The notes under the pieces are model-generated. The model saw only the letters and a program-made list of their open reading frames with translations. It ran no database searches and was not told the DNA's origin. A stretch of DNA of 64,000 bases, from assembly GCF_018398875.1 (NCBI RefSeq), contig NZ_JAGWDK010000005.1:248001-312000 (forward strand). The letters are read 5' to 3'. The translations under genes and the position numbers were made by a program. The stretch is from Bradyrhizobium sp. sGM-13 (GTDB lineage Bacteria > Pseudomonadota > Alphaproteobacteria > Rhizobiales > Xanthobacteraceae). Shown here piece by piece: positions 1 through 8,522 of the stretch (position 1 is the stretch's first letter; each line of letters begins with the position of its first letter).

Positions 1-62
1 CGTCGTGGCTTGGGTTTGCCGCTTTCGCTGAAGCTTCAGCGGCAAGCCCGGGCATGACGAAG
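1..62. repeat. Palindromic intergenic repeat at the left edge, incomplete
   Basis: Positions 26-41 form a perfect 16-bp palindrome, CGCTGAAGCTTCAGCG, flanked by imperfectly complementary arms (GGTTTGCCG on the left, GGCAAGCCC on the right). The segment ends in GGGCATGACGA, the kind of outer end seen on dispersed palindromic repeats in Bradyrhizobium-like genomes. The window starts inside it, so its full length is unknown. Confidence 0.4.
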
Positions 63-90
63 ATAATCCTCCGGCTATGAAAGTCACTTG

Positions 91-873
91 ATGGACTGCC
101 TCACCACCGCAAGTCCCGCTGCCGTGCCGCCAGCGATGCCGGATCAGCGGCCGCCATGCGCCTGGAAATTCTGGGGCACGACGCTGTGGGGCCTGTTCAT
201 CTTTGCCGCCGTGTTCCTCGGCCAACTCTCGGTCATCATCTATTTTGTGCTGTGGCAGGGCGGATCGTTCGACATCACTGAGGCGATCCGTGTCATCGGC
301 GGCGGCCTGACCATCTCGCTCTCGGTCATCCTGGGATTACCCGCCGTGCTGCTGGCGACGTGGATTGCAATCCGACCGACGCGCATACCGTTTGCCGATT
401 ATCTGGCGCTGCGCTGGCCCTCATGGCGCAATTTCTTCATCGGCCTCGCTGCGCTAGTCATTCTCGTCGGCGGCTGGGACCTGCTGTCGCGCGCGCTCGG
501 GCGCGAGGTGACGCCGGGCTTCATGGGCGAGGTTCTGAAGACAGCGCAAGCCGACGGCGCGCTGTGGCTATTGGTGATCGCGTTTGCCGTCGCCGCGCCG
601 ATGTGGGAGGAGATCTTCGTGCGCGGGTTTCTCTACCGCGGCTGGTCGGAGTCGCGGCTCGGCGTCGCCGGGGCGATCTTCCTGTCCTCGCTGGCCTGGA
701 CTTCGCTGCATCTGCAATACGACTGGTTCTTTTTCGGCGAGGTGTTTTCGATCGGCTTGTTGCTGGGCTATCTGCGCTACCGCACCAATTCGACCTGGCT
801 GACGGTCGTCCTGCACGGCATCAACAATCTGGCGGCGACCATCCAGACTTTCTGGCTGGCTGGTAGTGGGTAG
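91..873 (+). CDS. CPBP family intramembrane metalloprotease
   Basis: A 260-residue polytopic membrane protein of the CPBP (CAAX protease and bacteriocin-processing) family, predicted to cleave substrates within the inner membrane. Hydrophobic segments lie near residues 33-55, 70-95, 117-130 and 158-172, with more toward the C-terminus. The diagnostic motifs are all present: EEIFVRG near residue 174, an isolated His in SLHLQYDW near 207, and HGINN near 243. They supply the Glu and His residues expected at the active site. ATG at 91 is chosen; a TTG immediately before it (88) would add one Met. The gene stands alone, with the next gene facing it on the other strand. The physiological substrate cannot be inferred. 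Confidence 0.88.
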   Translation: MDCLTTASPAAVPPAMPDQRPPCAWKFWGTTLWGLFIFAAVFLGQLSVIIYFVLWQGGSFDITEAIRVIGGGLTISLSVILGLPAVLLATWIAIRPTRIPFADYLALRWPSWRNFFIGLAALVILVGGWDLLSRALGREVTPGFMGEVLKTAQADGALWLLVIAFAVAAPMWEEIFVRGFLYRGWSESRLGVAGAIFLSSLAWTSLHLQYDWFFFGEVFSIGLLLGYLRYRTNSTWLTVVLHGINNLAATIQTFWLAGSG

Positions 874-902
874 GTCAAACCGGACGATTTACGGGTGTGG
901 GC

Positions 903-1594
903 CTACTTTGTATTCGGGTTCGTCAACGCGCGATCGATGATGTCGTCATAGAGCGCCCATTGCTGCCGCGAGTTCTCGATGCTGATCTTCGAAATATCGA
1001 GATCCGCAAACAATTGGTCGGTGAGCGCCCGGTATTGACGATAGAGGGCGATCAGGCCGTCAAGACCGGCCAGCCCGCGCCTCCTGGCGTACGGCGATTC
1101 CAGTTTCCAGTTGGCCTGATAGTTCACCCATTTATCGCCTCGCTGCGCCGAGACGGCGCGAATGGCGCTGTCGACGTCGTCCTGGTGGAAATAGATCAGC
1201 AGCGGGCGCAACGGCTTGATGACCGCGACAACTTCCCGGCAATAGGCGGCGATCAACTCCATGTCGGCTTCGAGCAGCAGCAGCGACGTCAGATTGCCGT
1301 GGAACAGTTGCCCGTCGACAGCCTGGATGCGGTCGGCGGCCAGCGAACTGTCAACGAAGGCGCGCCACTTGGCGATGCACGATTTGGCAAGCTCTGCCGG
1401 CGGCATCGCGCTCCAGGGCAGGTCCCAATCGAACCGGATCGGATGCGGATCGACCCCTTCGGTTATCCGGTGGCGGGGATGCCGGATGCCTCCAGCCGGC
1501 GAGCGATGTTCACTGTGACGGTCGACTTCCCGGATCCCATGATCCCCTCGACGATCACAAGCCTTGGCCAGACGTTGCTCAATGGCGGGATCAA
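903..1594 (-). pseudogene. Frameshifted P-loop NTPase (small kinase-like)
   Basis: Read from 1594 downward (TTG start candidate), one frame encodes WPRLVIVEGIMGSGKSTVTV, a Walker A motif, and continues to GIPATG before a TAA at 1463-1465. The neighbouring frame then carries on without a break from RITEGVDPHP to a stop at 903 (about 185 residues, including RFDWDLPW and a long helical C-terminal part). Adding one C in the short C run near 1468-1475 would join the two frames. The gene therefore appears to be a P-loop NTPase, perhaps a deoxynucleoside or thymidylate-kinase-like protein, interrupted by a 1-base deletion. The minus frame that stays open over the whole region from 1691 lacks the Walker motif and is a composite. 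The start codon is uncertain. Whether the frameshift is a real mutation or a base-calling error cannot be told here. Confidence 0.6.
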
Positions 1595-1724
1595 GATGGA
1601 ATGACCATGCTCGGGGGCGCATCGGGTGGTGATCGACAAGGCGCGTTGTCTCGCGTTGTCTATTTCTACCTAGTGGGCTGGCACGAGGCAAGTTTGCGCC
1701 GCGACAATATCCGCCGCGGCTGTT

Positions 1725-2648
1725 CTATGCCACCAGCGCGATCGCGATCGGCATCGTGATCGCCGCCAATATCGTCTGCAGCGTGATGATCTGCGCCAAT
1801 AGCGGCGCGTCCCCGCCCATTTGCCGCGCCAGCACATAGGCGGAGGAAGAGGTGGGCACGGCCGAGCAGACAGCAACGATCACCAGGCTTGAGCCCGATA
1901 TGCCGAACCACAGCGCCAGCGCGACGCCAAGAACCGGCATCAGGATCAGCTTGAGGAACACCGCGATCGAAGCGGCTAGGCTCGGACGGAACATACCTGC
2001 AAGCTGCAGGCCCGCGCCGGTGACGAGCAGTCCGATGCCGAGGGAGGAGCGGCCGAGCGCCTCGGCGACGTCGTGCCAGACCTGTGGCAGCGGCAGATGC
2101 GTGACATTCACCGCAAGCCCGATCGCGCAGGCCCAGATCAAAGGATTCGTCAGCACTGTCATCACGGTCGCGCGGAGCGACTGCTTTTCCGGCGTAGCGT
2201 AGTGAGCCAGCACCGACACGCTGAACACGTTCACAAGCGGAATGATCGCGACCATGGCGACGGAGGCCAGCGCCAGCCCGGTGTGGCCAAAGAGATTGCT
2301 AGAGATGGCGAGCGCGACAAAAGTCTGCCAGCGCGTTGCGCCCTGGAAGATCGAGGTGAAGGCCGGGCCATCGATGTTCCAGCGGGAGAAGAGGGGCCGC
2401 AGCGCCAGGCACAAGAGCGACATCACTAGCGCCGAGAGCATCAGCGCGCCGCCGACCCCGGCCACCGGAACGCTGGACAGATCGGCCTTCACCAGCGTCT
2501 GGATCAGTAGCGTCGGGAACAGGACGTAATAGGTCAGCCTCTCCAGCCCGTGCCATTGCGTGTCCAGCCGCATCAGGCTGCGCTTGAGGATGAAGCCGAG
2601 CACGATCAGCAGAAACACCGGCAGCAGCGCCGAGATCACCACCGCCAT
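1725..2648 (-). CDS. AEC family transporter (auxin efflux carrier-like permease)
   Basis: A 307-residue integral membrane protein with about ten hydrophobic segments arranged as two five-helix halves. It starts MAVVISALLPVFLLIVLGF and contains the family-typical LERLTYYVLFPTLLIQTL. AEC proteins export organic anions or similar metabolites across the inner membrane; the substrate here is unknown. The ATG shares its A with the last base of the upstream ruvX stop codon (TGATG), so the two genes are probably translationally coupled in one operon. The length is normal for the family. Confidence 0.88.
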   Translation of the reverse strand: MAVVISALLPVFLLIVLGFILKRSLMRLDTQWHGLERLTYYVLFPTLLIQTLVKADLSSVPVAGVGGALMLSALVMSLLCLALRPLFSRWNIDGPAFTSIFQGATRWQTFVALAISSNLFGHTGLALASVAMVAIIPLVNVFSVSVLAHYATPEKQSLRATVMTVLTNPLIWACAIGLAVNVTHLPLPQVWHDVAEALGRSSLGIGLLVTGAGLQLAGMFRPSLAASIAVFLKLILMPVLGVALALWFGISGSSLVIVAVCSAVPTSSSAYVLARQMGGDAPLLAQIITLQTILAAITMPIAIALVA

Positions 2649-3130
2649 CAGCGATCCCCGCGCAGCTTCTTGAGCCGGTCCAGCGCACCCTGCAGGATGA
2701 AGATGGCGGCATGCTCGTCGATCACCTCGGCGCGGCGGGCGCGAGAAACATCCATGCCGATCAGTTCGCGCTCGACGGCTGCGGTCGAAAGCCGCTCATC
2801 CCACAGCGCAATCGCCAGATTCGTCAGGTTCGAAAGATTGCGGGCAAAGGCGCGGGTCGATTGCGCGCGCGGGCCCTCGCTGCCGTCCATGTTGATGGGC
2901 AAGCCGAGCAAGAAGCCCACAGCGTTGCGCTCACCCGCGATCGCCAAGAGCCGCGCCGCGTCGGCCTTGAACGCCTTGCGCTGGATCGTCTCGACGCCGG
3001 TCGCGAGCCTTCGGTCGGGATCGGACACGGCAACGCCGATGGTCTTGGTGCCGAGATCGAGCCCAATGAGGGCGCCGCGCGCGGGCCAGTGCGTGACGGC
3101 GTCGATAAGGGGGAGAATGGGTGCGGGCAT
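2648..3130 (-). CDS. ruvX: Putative Holliday junction resolvase RuvX (YqgF family)
   Basis: A 160-residue RNase H-fold nuclease. The N-terminal motif GLDLGTKTIGVAVSD near residue 27 carries the first catalytic Asp. GLPINMDGSEG and the later WDERLSTAAVER and IDEHAAIFILQG motifs provide the other family signatures, including the acidic metal-binding residues. The protein family is implicated in Holliday junction resolution or 16S pre-rRNA processing. ATG at 3130 (MPAPILP) is preferred over a GTG five codons upstream (3145) because the shorter N-terminus is closer to family length. The stop overlaps the start of the AEC transporter gene. Confidence 0.9.
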   Translation of the reverse strand: MPAPILPLIDAVTHWPARGALIGLDLGTKTIGVAVSDPDRRLATGVETIQRKAFKADAARLLAIAGERNAVGFLLGLPINMDGSEGPRAQSTRAFARNLSNLTNLAIALWDERLSTAAVERELIGMDVSRARRAEVIDEHAAIFILQGALDRLKKLRGDR

Positions 3131-3222
3131 GATCCCGCTTAACACGCAGGGCGTTGCTCAGGCAAAGCCGATCATGGCGTGGCGTCCATGCGAGAACGCC
3201 ACGCCATATGTCGCTATTGGTT

Positions 3223-4158
3223 TTACCGAATCGCGACCGGGTTGATCATGCTCTGCACACCGCCTTTGAAGCGCGGGTGTCCGAGCACAAACAGGAACTC
3301 ATAAGCCTTGTCCTTCGCCAGTTCCGCGGTGTCCATATTTTCGAGAATGTAGGTGCCGTTCATCGGCAACAGGACTTGGTGCACCTCGAAGACGTTCTTG
3401 GTCTCGAACGGCACCACTTCGAGGCCCCAGGTATCGGCACCGACCGCAACGACGCCCTTGCCGGTGAGATATTTGGCTCCTTCGACGCCCAGGCCAGGTT
3501 CACCCGCGCCGTAGCGCTTGTCGTCCTTGCCGATCAGACTGAGCCAACCGGTGTGGAAGATCACGACGTCGCCCTGGCGAATCTCGACGCCCTGTTTTTT
3601 TGCGACCTCCTCGATCTCCTTTACGTTGAAGGCGGTGCCTTCCTTGACGATGTCTGTGTTGTAATGGGCCGCCATGTCAAGCAACACGCCGCGGGCCACT
3701 ATCGGGGGGATCTTCTCGACGCCGAGCTTTTTCAAACCGGTCGGATCGCCGAAATCGGCAAGCTTGTTCCCGTTGTAGTAGACGTGCTCGACGCCGATGT
3801 GGCCAAGCCCGTCGAGCTGGCTGCCGACGCCGACCCAGCCGTCGAGCAAATCGTCGTTGTAGGTGGTCTTGGTCGGACCCAGGCCGGGAATGCCGGCCTG
3901 ACCGGGCTGAACGACGGTGATCTTGAAGGCGCGCGGCGGATAGGCGGGGGTCTTGGAATCGACAGGAATGCCGAGTGCGTAGGTCTTGCCGGTCTTGACC
4001 AAACCCGCTGCCTTCACAACGAGCTCGGGCTTCATGTAGTTGGCGGCGCCGATCTCGTCGTTCGGTCCCCATTTCGATTTCGTCCAGTCTTGAGCGCTTG
4101 CCGTTCCGACCGTACCCAACAGGGCAACAGAACAGCACAACACGAATGCGTTGCGCAT
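3223..4158 (-). CDS. Exported cyclase family protein (kynurenine formamidase-like)
   Basis: A 311-residue protein with a clear Sec signal peptide (MRNAFVLCCSVALLGTVGTASAQ, cleavage near residue 23) followed by a cyclase-superfamily domain (PF04199). The metal-site region reads SQLDGLGHIG near residue 110, the long-form equivalent of the HxGTHxD motif; later elements include QGDVVIFHTGW and GADTWGLEVVPF. Relatives hydrolyse amides or cyclic substrates with a divalent metal, but the exported long form has no settled function. A strong Shine-Dalgarno (GGGAGGA) lies 7-10 nt upstream of the ATG. The gene is monocistronic between ruvX and a small membrane-protein gene on the other strand. Confidence 0.85.
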   Translation of the reverse strand: MRNAFVLCCSVALLGTVGTASAQDWTKSKWGPNDEIGAANYMKPELVVKAAGLVKTGKTYALGIPVDSKTPAYPPRAFKITVVQPGQAGIPGLGPTKTTYNDDLLDGWVGVGSQLDGLGHIGVEHVYYNGNKLADFGDPTGLKKLGVEKIPPIVARGVLLDMAAHYNTDIVKEGTAFNVKEIEEVAKKQGVEIRQGDVVIFHTGWLSLIGKDDKRYGAGEPGLGVEGAKYLTGKGVVAVGADTWGLEVVPFETKNVFEVHQVLLPMNGTYILENMDTAELAKDKAYEFLFVLGHPRFKGGVQSMINPVAIR

Positions 4159-4357
4159 CGCAGTTCCTCCCAGATGTTGACGTTATGGTTTTTGGTAACT
4201 AGCGGCTCATACTAACGTAGCGGTGCGCGGCGGCTAGAAATTTTTCGAGCCGATGCGTGTGTTGCGATCGAAGGCCGCGAGTGCTGTGCCGCAATTCGAC
4301 TTGTCGCAGAATTGAGGCAGCGGAATTTTCGCGCAACGGAACGCATGGGGCAGTTCA

Positions 4358-4573
4358 GTGGATGCGCTCAGTCTGTTCGGCCTGTTCGCGGTGACCGCGA
4401 TGCTCGTGGCCTACGCGCTGGAGGACCGCAGCCACTGGTTCATCCTTGCCTTTGCAGGCGCATGTGCGCTCGGTTCGGTGTACGGATTTCTGCAGGGCGC
4501 CTGGCCGTTCGGGCTGGTCGAGGCGATCTGGGCCGGCGTCGCGCTGCGGCGCTGGCATATCAGGCGGCGATGA
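4358..4573 (+). CDS. Small integral membrane protein, unknown
   Basis: A 71-residue frame starting with GTG (MDALSLFGLF). It is almost entirely hydrophobic: helices near residues 4-20, 26-45 and 48-62, with a basic C-terminus HIRRR. GGGGC 8-12 nt upstream may serve as ribosome binding site. Its 3' end overlaps the 3' end of the LysR gene on the opposite strand by 14 bp. The composition and neat helix-loop-helix layout argue for a real gene, but no function is recognisable. Confidence 0.6.
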   Translation: MDALSLFGLFAVTAMLVAYALEDRSHWFILAFAGACALGSVYGFLQGAWPFGLVEAIWAGVALRRWHIRRR

Positions 4574-5441
4574 CCTCGCCGTTATTTTCCAAGCAGGCGG
4601 CAAAGCCCTGCAGGGCGCTGTATTGATGGGCCGTGCGACGGGTGATGAAAAGCGTCTCGACGCGTGCCTGCGTCGGGTTCAGCGTGTGGACGTTGACAGT
4701 TTCGTTCCGCCCGACCACGGCGCGCGGCAGCAGTGTCACGCCCATGTCGGCGGCGACGCAGCCGATCATACCGTCGAGCGTGCCGAGCTCGAAGCGCGTC
4801 GCCGACGGCCAGCCGAATTCCGAAAACACCTGTTCGAGCCGCTGCCGGTACGTGCAGCCGATGCGGAAGACCAGGGCGGTCGGACCCGAGCCGGGCGTGC
4901 CTGCGCGTAAAGCACTGAGGCTCTGCCAGCGCCGTGCCGTCACCAGCACCAGTTCTTCGCGGAAGGCGACCGTCGCGTCGAGTTCGGCATGCTCGATCGG
5001 ACCGGCAACGAATGCGCCGTCAAACTTGCCATTGAGCACGCCGGCCACGAGGTCAGCCGTTGTCGAGGTCCGCAGGCTCAATTGAACAGCGGGGAAGCGG
5101 CGATGGAATTCGGCGAGCAAAGAGGGCAGGCGTACCGCGGCCGTCGTTTCCATCGAGCCAATCGACAGCGGCCCCTTCGGCTCGCCATCGTCGCGCGCGG
5201 CCAGCACCGCCTCGCGCGACAGCGCCGCCATCCGGTCGGCATATGGAAGCAGGCGGCGGCCGGCGCCGGTCAGCATCATGCCGCGGCTGTGCCGTTCGAA
5301 TAGCGCGGTGCCGATCTCGGCTTCCAGCGCCTTCACGCGCTGGGTGACGTTGGACTGCACGGTGTTGAGTTCGTCGGCGGCGCGGGTGATGCCGCCGAGC
5401 CGGGCAACGGCCGAGAAGGTGACGAGATCGCTCAGCTCCAT
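4560..5441 (-). CDS. LysR family transcriptional regulator
   Basis: A 293-residue LysR-type regulator. The N-terminal winged helix-turn-helix is MELSDLVTFSAVARLGGITR through ALFERHSRGMMLTGAG (residues 1-65), followed by a linker helix and a periplasmic-binding-protein-like effector domain containing GPLSIGSMETTAAVRLP. ATG at 5441 is chosen because it fits the usual LysR start and has ACGGAGC upstream; the frame stays open farther but that extension has no LysR similarity. It is divergent from two nitronate monooxygenase genes 100 bp away, the classical arrangement for a LysR regulator and its target. The inducer is unknown. Confidence 0.92.
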   Translation of the reverse strand: MELSDLVTFSAVARLGGITRAADELNTVQSNVTQRVKALEAEIGTALFERHSRGMMLTGAGRRLLPYADRMAALSREAVLAARDDGEPKGPLSIGSMETTAAVRLPSLLAEFHRRFPAVQLSLRTSTTADLVAGVLNGKFDGAFVAGPIEHAELDATVAFREELVLVTARRWQSLSALRAGTPGSGPTALVFRIGCTYRQRLEQVFSEFGWPSATRFELGTLDGMIGCVAADMGVTLLPRAVVGRNETVNVHTLNPTQARVETLFITRRTAHQYSALQGFAACLENNGEVIAA

Positions 5442-5476
5442 GGCAAGCTCCGTTTCTTTCCAGAGATGGTAGAGTT

Positions 5477-5505
5477 CTATAGTATTCATTTTTAGAGAAT
5501 GATAG
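5477..5505. promoter_or_regulatory. Candidate LysR operator between the divergent genes
   Basis: This 29-bp AT-rich segment in an otherwise GC-rich region starts with CTAT and ends with ATAG and has further partial dyad symmetry (imperfect). It sits between the LysR start (5441) and the first nitronate monooxygenase start (5545), where LysR proteins normally bind. Only position and partial symmetry support it. Confidence 0.35.
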
Positions 5506-5544
5506 TTCGGTCTAGATTGCCTGTCCAGTTTGCAGGGAATGGAC

Positions 5545-6519
5545 ATGCCGATCTCCACGCCGTTGACCGCCCGTCTGGGCATCCAGCATCCGATCCTGTC
5601 GGCGCCGATGGATGTGATTGCGGGCGCGCGTCTGACATCAGCGGTCAGTACTGCCGGCGGGTTCGGCATTCTCGGCGGCGGCTATGGCGACCGGGCGTGG
5701 CTCGAGCAGGAGACGGCCAAGCTTGCCGATCTATCCGGTCCCTTCGGCGTCGGCTTCATCACCTGGAGCCTTGCCAAGCAGCCGGCGCTACTGGATGTCG
5801 CGCTTGAAGCTGGTCCACGCGCCATCATGCTCTCGTTCGGCGATCCCACACCTTTCGCACCGCGCGTCAAATCATCGGGCGCGTTGTTGATCTGCCAGGT
5901 TCAGGACGAGGATATGGCCCGACAGGCGCTGGATGCAGGCGCCGACATTCTGATCGCGCAGGGAACGGAAGCCGGCGGCCACGGCGCCTCGCGCAGCACG
6001 ATCGACATCGTGCCGGCGATTGTTGATCTGGCGGCTGGCCGGGTGCCAGTTGCAGCAGCAGGCGGGATAGGCGACGGCCGCGGGCTTGCGGCGATGATGA
6101 TGCTGGGCGCTTCCGGCGTACTGCTGGGCACCCGCTTTTATGCCAGCCAGGAATGCGACGGCGCGGATGAAGCCAAGCGGCGCATCTGTGCCGCAACCAG
6201 CGGCAACAGCGTCCGCGGCATCATTTTCGATCTGTCGCGCAACAATGTCTGGCCGGCGCCGTTTACCGGCCGCTGCCTGATCAACGATCATGCGCGGCGC
6301 TGGATGGGACGCGAGGTCGAACTGATGCAGAATATCAAAGCGGTTGCCGACGAATATGCGGCGGCAAGAGCGGCGGGCAATTTCGATATCGCTGCCGTCA
6401 TCGCGGGCGAAGCCGTCGGGCTGATTCATGATATCCCGCCGGCCGGCGAGATCGTTGACAGGATCGTTACCGAGGCAGAGCAGATATTGGGCGGACGGCG
6501 GAATTCCGTCGCCACCTGA
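5545..6519 (+). CDS. Nitronate monooxygenase-type FMN enzyme (NPD family), copy 1
   Basis: A 324-residue TIM-barrel flavoprotein of the nitronate monooxygenase / 2-nitropropane dioxygenase family. The start MPISTPLTARLGIQHPILSAPMD is followed by GGFGILGGG, the phosphate-binding AAAGGIGDGRG, and AQGTEAGGHGAS, which carries the catalytic-type His. These enzymes oxidise toxic alkyl nitronates with FMN. ATG at 5545 is chosen for its spacing to CAGGGA; ATG 5539 and TTG 5530 are in frame. It is followed 38 bp later by a paralogue, and both are probably controlled by the divergent LysR gene. The two paralogues differ enough that they likely act on different substrates. Confidence 0.88.
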   Translation: MPISTPLTARLGIQHPILSAPMDVIAGARLTSAVSTAGGFGILGGGYGDRAWLEQETAKLADLSGPFGVGFITWSLAKQPALLDVALEAGPRAIMLSFGDPTPFAPRVKSSGALLICQVQDEDMARQALDAGADILIAQGTEAGGHGASRSTIDIVPAIVDLAAGRVPVAAAGGIGDGRGLAAMMMLGASGVLLGTRFYASQECDGADEAKRRICAATSGNSVRGIIFDLSRNNVWPAPFTGRCLINDHARRWMGREVELMQNIKAVADEYAAARAAGNFDIAAVIAGEAVGLIHDIPPAGEIVDRIVTEAEQILGGRRNSVAT

Positions 6520-6557
6520 CCCGCACCGACATTCAATTCATTCAAGCGAGCAGAACC

Positions 6558-7634
6558 ATGTGGCCAGACCGCCGGATCATCGACCTCTTCAAGACCGAAT
6601 TTCCGATCGTGCTGGCGCCGATGGCCGGCGTCATGGACGCCGAACTCGTGATCGCGGCGGCGCAGGGCGGGGCGCTCGGCTCGCTGCCTTGCGCGATGAT
6701 CTCGGCCGAGAAAGCACGTGAGCAGGTCAACATCATCCGCCAGCGCGTCACCGCGCCGGTTAACATGAACTTCTTCTGTCACAAGCCGGTCGATGCCGAT
6801 CCCGCGCGCGAGGCCGGTTGGAAGGCGCGGCTTGGCTCTTATTACAAGGAATTGGGTATCGATCCTGCCACGCCCATCAACGCCGCCAACCGCGCGCCGT
6901 TCGATGAAGCCATGTGTGAGGTGGTGGAGGAACTGAAGCCGGAAATCGTCAGCTTCCACTTCGGACTGCCGGATCCGGTGCTGGTCAAGCGCGTCAAGGC
7001 GGCGGGCTGCCTCGTGATGTCCTCTGCAACCATCGTGAAGGAGGCGATCTGGCTGGAGGAGAACGGTGCCGACGTCATCATCGCGCAAGGCGCCGAAGCC
7101 GGCGGCCATCGCGGCATGTTCCTGACCGACAATATCGCCCAGCAGCCCGGCACGTTTGCGCTGGTGCCGCAGGTGGTCGATGCCGTGAAGGTGCCTGTGA
7201 TCGCGGCCGGCGGCATCGCCGACGGGCGCGGCATCGCGGCGGCGTTCGCGCTCGGCGCATCCGGCGTGCAGATCGGCAGCGCCTATCTGCGCTGTCCGGA
7301 ATCCAGGGTGATCGGACCCGTTCGCACGGCGCTGGCCCAGGCGCATGATGATTCCACGGTCATCACCAATGTCATGACCGGCCGTCCTGCGCGTGGCGTC
7401 GCCAACCGTGTCATGCGCGAGGTCGGACCGATCTCGCCGGATGCGCCCGCATTCCCGCATGCCGCAACCGCGCTTGTGCCGCTCCGGGCGGCGGCCGAAA
7501 AGCTCGGCAAGGTCGATTTCACCAATCTGTGGGCCGGGCAGGCGGTGCGGATGGGGCGCGAGATGCCGGCTGCGGAATTGACCCGCTCGCTCGCAGGCGC
7601 TGCGCTGGCGCGGTTCGGTGCGCTAAGCCGATAA
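6558..7634 (+). CDS. Nitronate monooxygenase-type FMN enzyme, copy 2
   Basis: A 358-residue member of the same FMN-dependent family as the gene before it. Motifs: FPIVLAPMAGVMDAELV near residue 14, NMNFFCHKPVD, the active-site segment AQGAEAGGHRGMF near residue 177, and the FMN phosphate loop AAGGIADGRGIAAAF. Its length and the AEAGGHRG motif match class I nitronate monooxygenases better than the shorter first copy does. It probably shares a transcript with the upstream paralogue (38-bp gap). Confidence 0.9.
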   Translation: MWPDRRIIDLFKTEFPIVLAPMAGVMDAELVIAAAQGGALGSLPCAMISAEKAREQVNIIRQRVTAPVNMNFFCHKPVDADPAREAGWKARLGSYYKELGIDPATPINAANRAPFDEAMCEVVEELKPEIVSFHFGLPDPVLVKRVKAAGCLVMSSATIVKEAIWLEENGADVIIAQGAEAGGHRGMFLTDNIAQQPGTFALVPQVVDAVKVPVIAAGGIADGRGIAAAFALGASGVQIGSAYLRCPESRVIGPVRTALAQAHDDSTVITNVMTGRPARGVANRVMREVGPISPDAPAFPHAATALVPLRAAAEKLGKVDFTNLWAGQAVRMGREMPAAELTRSLAGAALARFGALSR

Positions 7635-7648
7635 GTCCTGTCCGCCGC

Positions 7649-7828
7649 TCAGTGCGCCGGTTCGTCGCGCCTGACGTCCAGATGCTCCGCGGCCAGCGAA
7701 CGGTAGTGCGCGGCCATCTCCTTGTAGTGCTGCTTGGAGATGGGGTCGGTCGCATTTTCGGCGCGGCGTTCGAACATTTCCGCCTTTTCCCGCAGGATTT
7801 TAGCCTGGGAGATTTTAGCCTGGGACAT
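7649..7828 (-). CDS. Small helical hypothetical protein (59 aa)
   Basis: The frame from ATG 7828 (MSQAKISQAKILREKAEMF) encodes 59 residues, almost all predicted helix with heptad-like spacing (LREKAEMFERRAENATD, YKEMAAHYRSLAAEHL). The ribosome binding site GGAGGAGAG lies just upstream, which sets this start; the frame is open farther but that part is low-complexity. A 5-residue repeat, ISQAK-ISQAK type, is visible at the N-terminus. It follows a 36-codon membrane-protein gene by 19 bp and probably shares its transcript. Function unknown. Confidence 0.65.
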   Translation of the reverse strand: MSQAKISQAKILREKAEMFERRAENATDPISKQHYKEMAAHYRSLAAEHLDVRRDEPAH

Positions 7829-7847
7829 GGCTCTCCTCCCGTTTGGG

Positions 7848-7958
7848 TCAGGTTGAGCAGGCGAGGTAGACGATCGCGACGCCGAGAACGGTCCCGATGG
7901 ACCAGAGGGCCGGATCCCAGCTTTCCGATCCGGCGCGGTCATTTTCGATGGTCGACAT
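7848..7958 (-). CDS. 36-residue single-pass membrane protein
   Basis: ATG at 7958 preceded by GGGAGGCC opens a 36-codon frame: a polar N-terminus [16 protein letters not shown] followed by one hydrophobic helix, [16 protein letters not shown], and a stop. The good ribosome binding site, the membrane-anchor composition and the tight spacing to the 59-residue gene downstream support it. It may anchor or regulate something at the inner membrane; no family is recognised. Confidence 0.5.
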   Translation of the reverse strand: MSTIENDRAGSESWDPALWSIGTVLGVAIVYLACST

Positions 7959-8140
7959 CACACGGCCTCCCGATGTTCCGGCCGCGACTTTCATCCCCCG
8001 ACTGTTTCAAGACGACTACGTCAATCGATAAAAATGGTTGCGTCGGGGCGCTTTTGCGCAAGAAATCTGCGCTTCGCACACAAAATCTTGTCCATCAGGG
8101 CGAGGGCGACCGAATGGGCCTGCGGCGCCTGTTCCCGCGG

Positions 8141-8170
8141 TTGCGGCGCAAAAGGGGCCTCTGCTATACG
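8141..8170 (+). promoter_or_regulatory. Candidate sigma70-type promoter for the gat operon
   Basis: TTGCGG at 8141-8146 and TATACG at 8165-8170 are separated by 18 bp, placing transcription start near 8177 and leaving a short leader of about 28 nt before gatC. The match is to the alphaproteobacterial housekeeping consensus by eye only. Confidence 0.4.
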
Positions 8171-8204
8171 GCGGGTGCGAATTCCCCGTTTGAGGCCTAT
8201 ATTT

Positions 8205-8492
8205 ATGTCCGTTGATGCCGCCACCGTTCGCCGCATCGCGCATCTGGCGCGGATTGCGGTCACCGAGGCCGAGGTTCCCCATCTGCAGGGCGAGCTGAAC
8301 GCCATGCTGGCCTTCGTGGAGCAGCTTTCGGAAGTGAACATCGACGGCGTTGAGCCGATGACCTCGGTGACCCCGATGGAAATGAAGAAGCGGCATGACG
8401 TGGTCAATGACGGCGAGATTCCCGACGACATCGTCAGGAATGCGCCGGAGACGCAAAACCATTTCTTCCTGGTGCCAAAGGTGGTGGAATAA
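8205..8492 (+). CDS. gatC: Asp-tRNA(Asn)/Glu-tRNA(Gln) amidotransferase subunit C
   Basis: A 95-residue GatC. It wraps around GatA and stabilises its contact with GatB in the heterotrimer that converts misacylated Glu-tRNA(Gln) or Asp-tRNA(Asn) to the correct amide. It has the family start [19 protein letters not shown] and the C-terminal segment VEPMTSV followed by [23 protein letters not shown] at 8205 is preferred; the frame is open upstream but without similarity. It is the first gene of a five-gene gat operon. Confidence 0.95.
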   Translation: MSVDAATVRRIAHLARIAVTEAEVPHLQGELNAMLAFVEQLSEVNIDGVEPMTSVTPMEMKKRHDVVNDGEIPDDIVRNAPETQNHFFLVPKVVE

Positions 8493-8522
8493 CATCTACT
8501 CTGTTTTGAGATCGGAAGTCCG

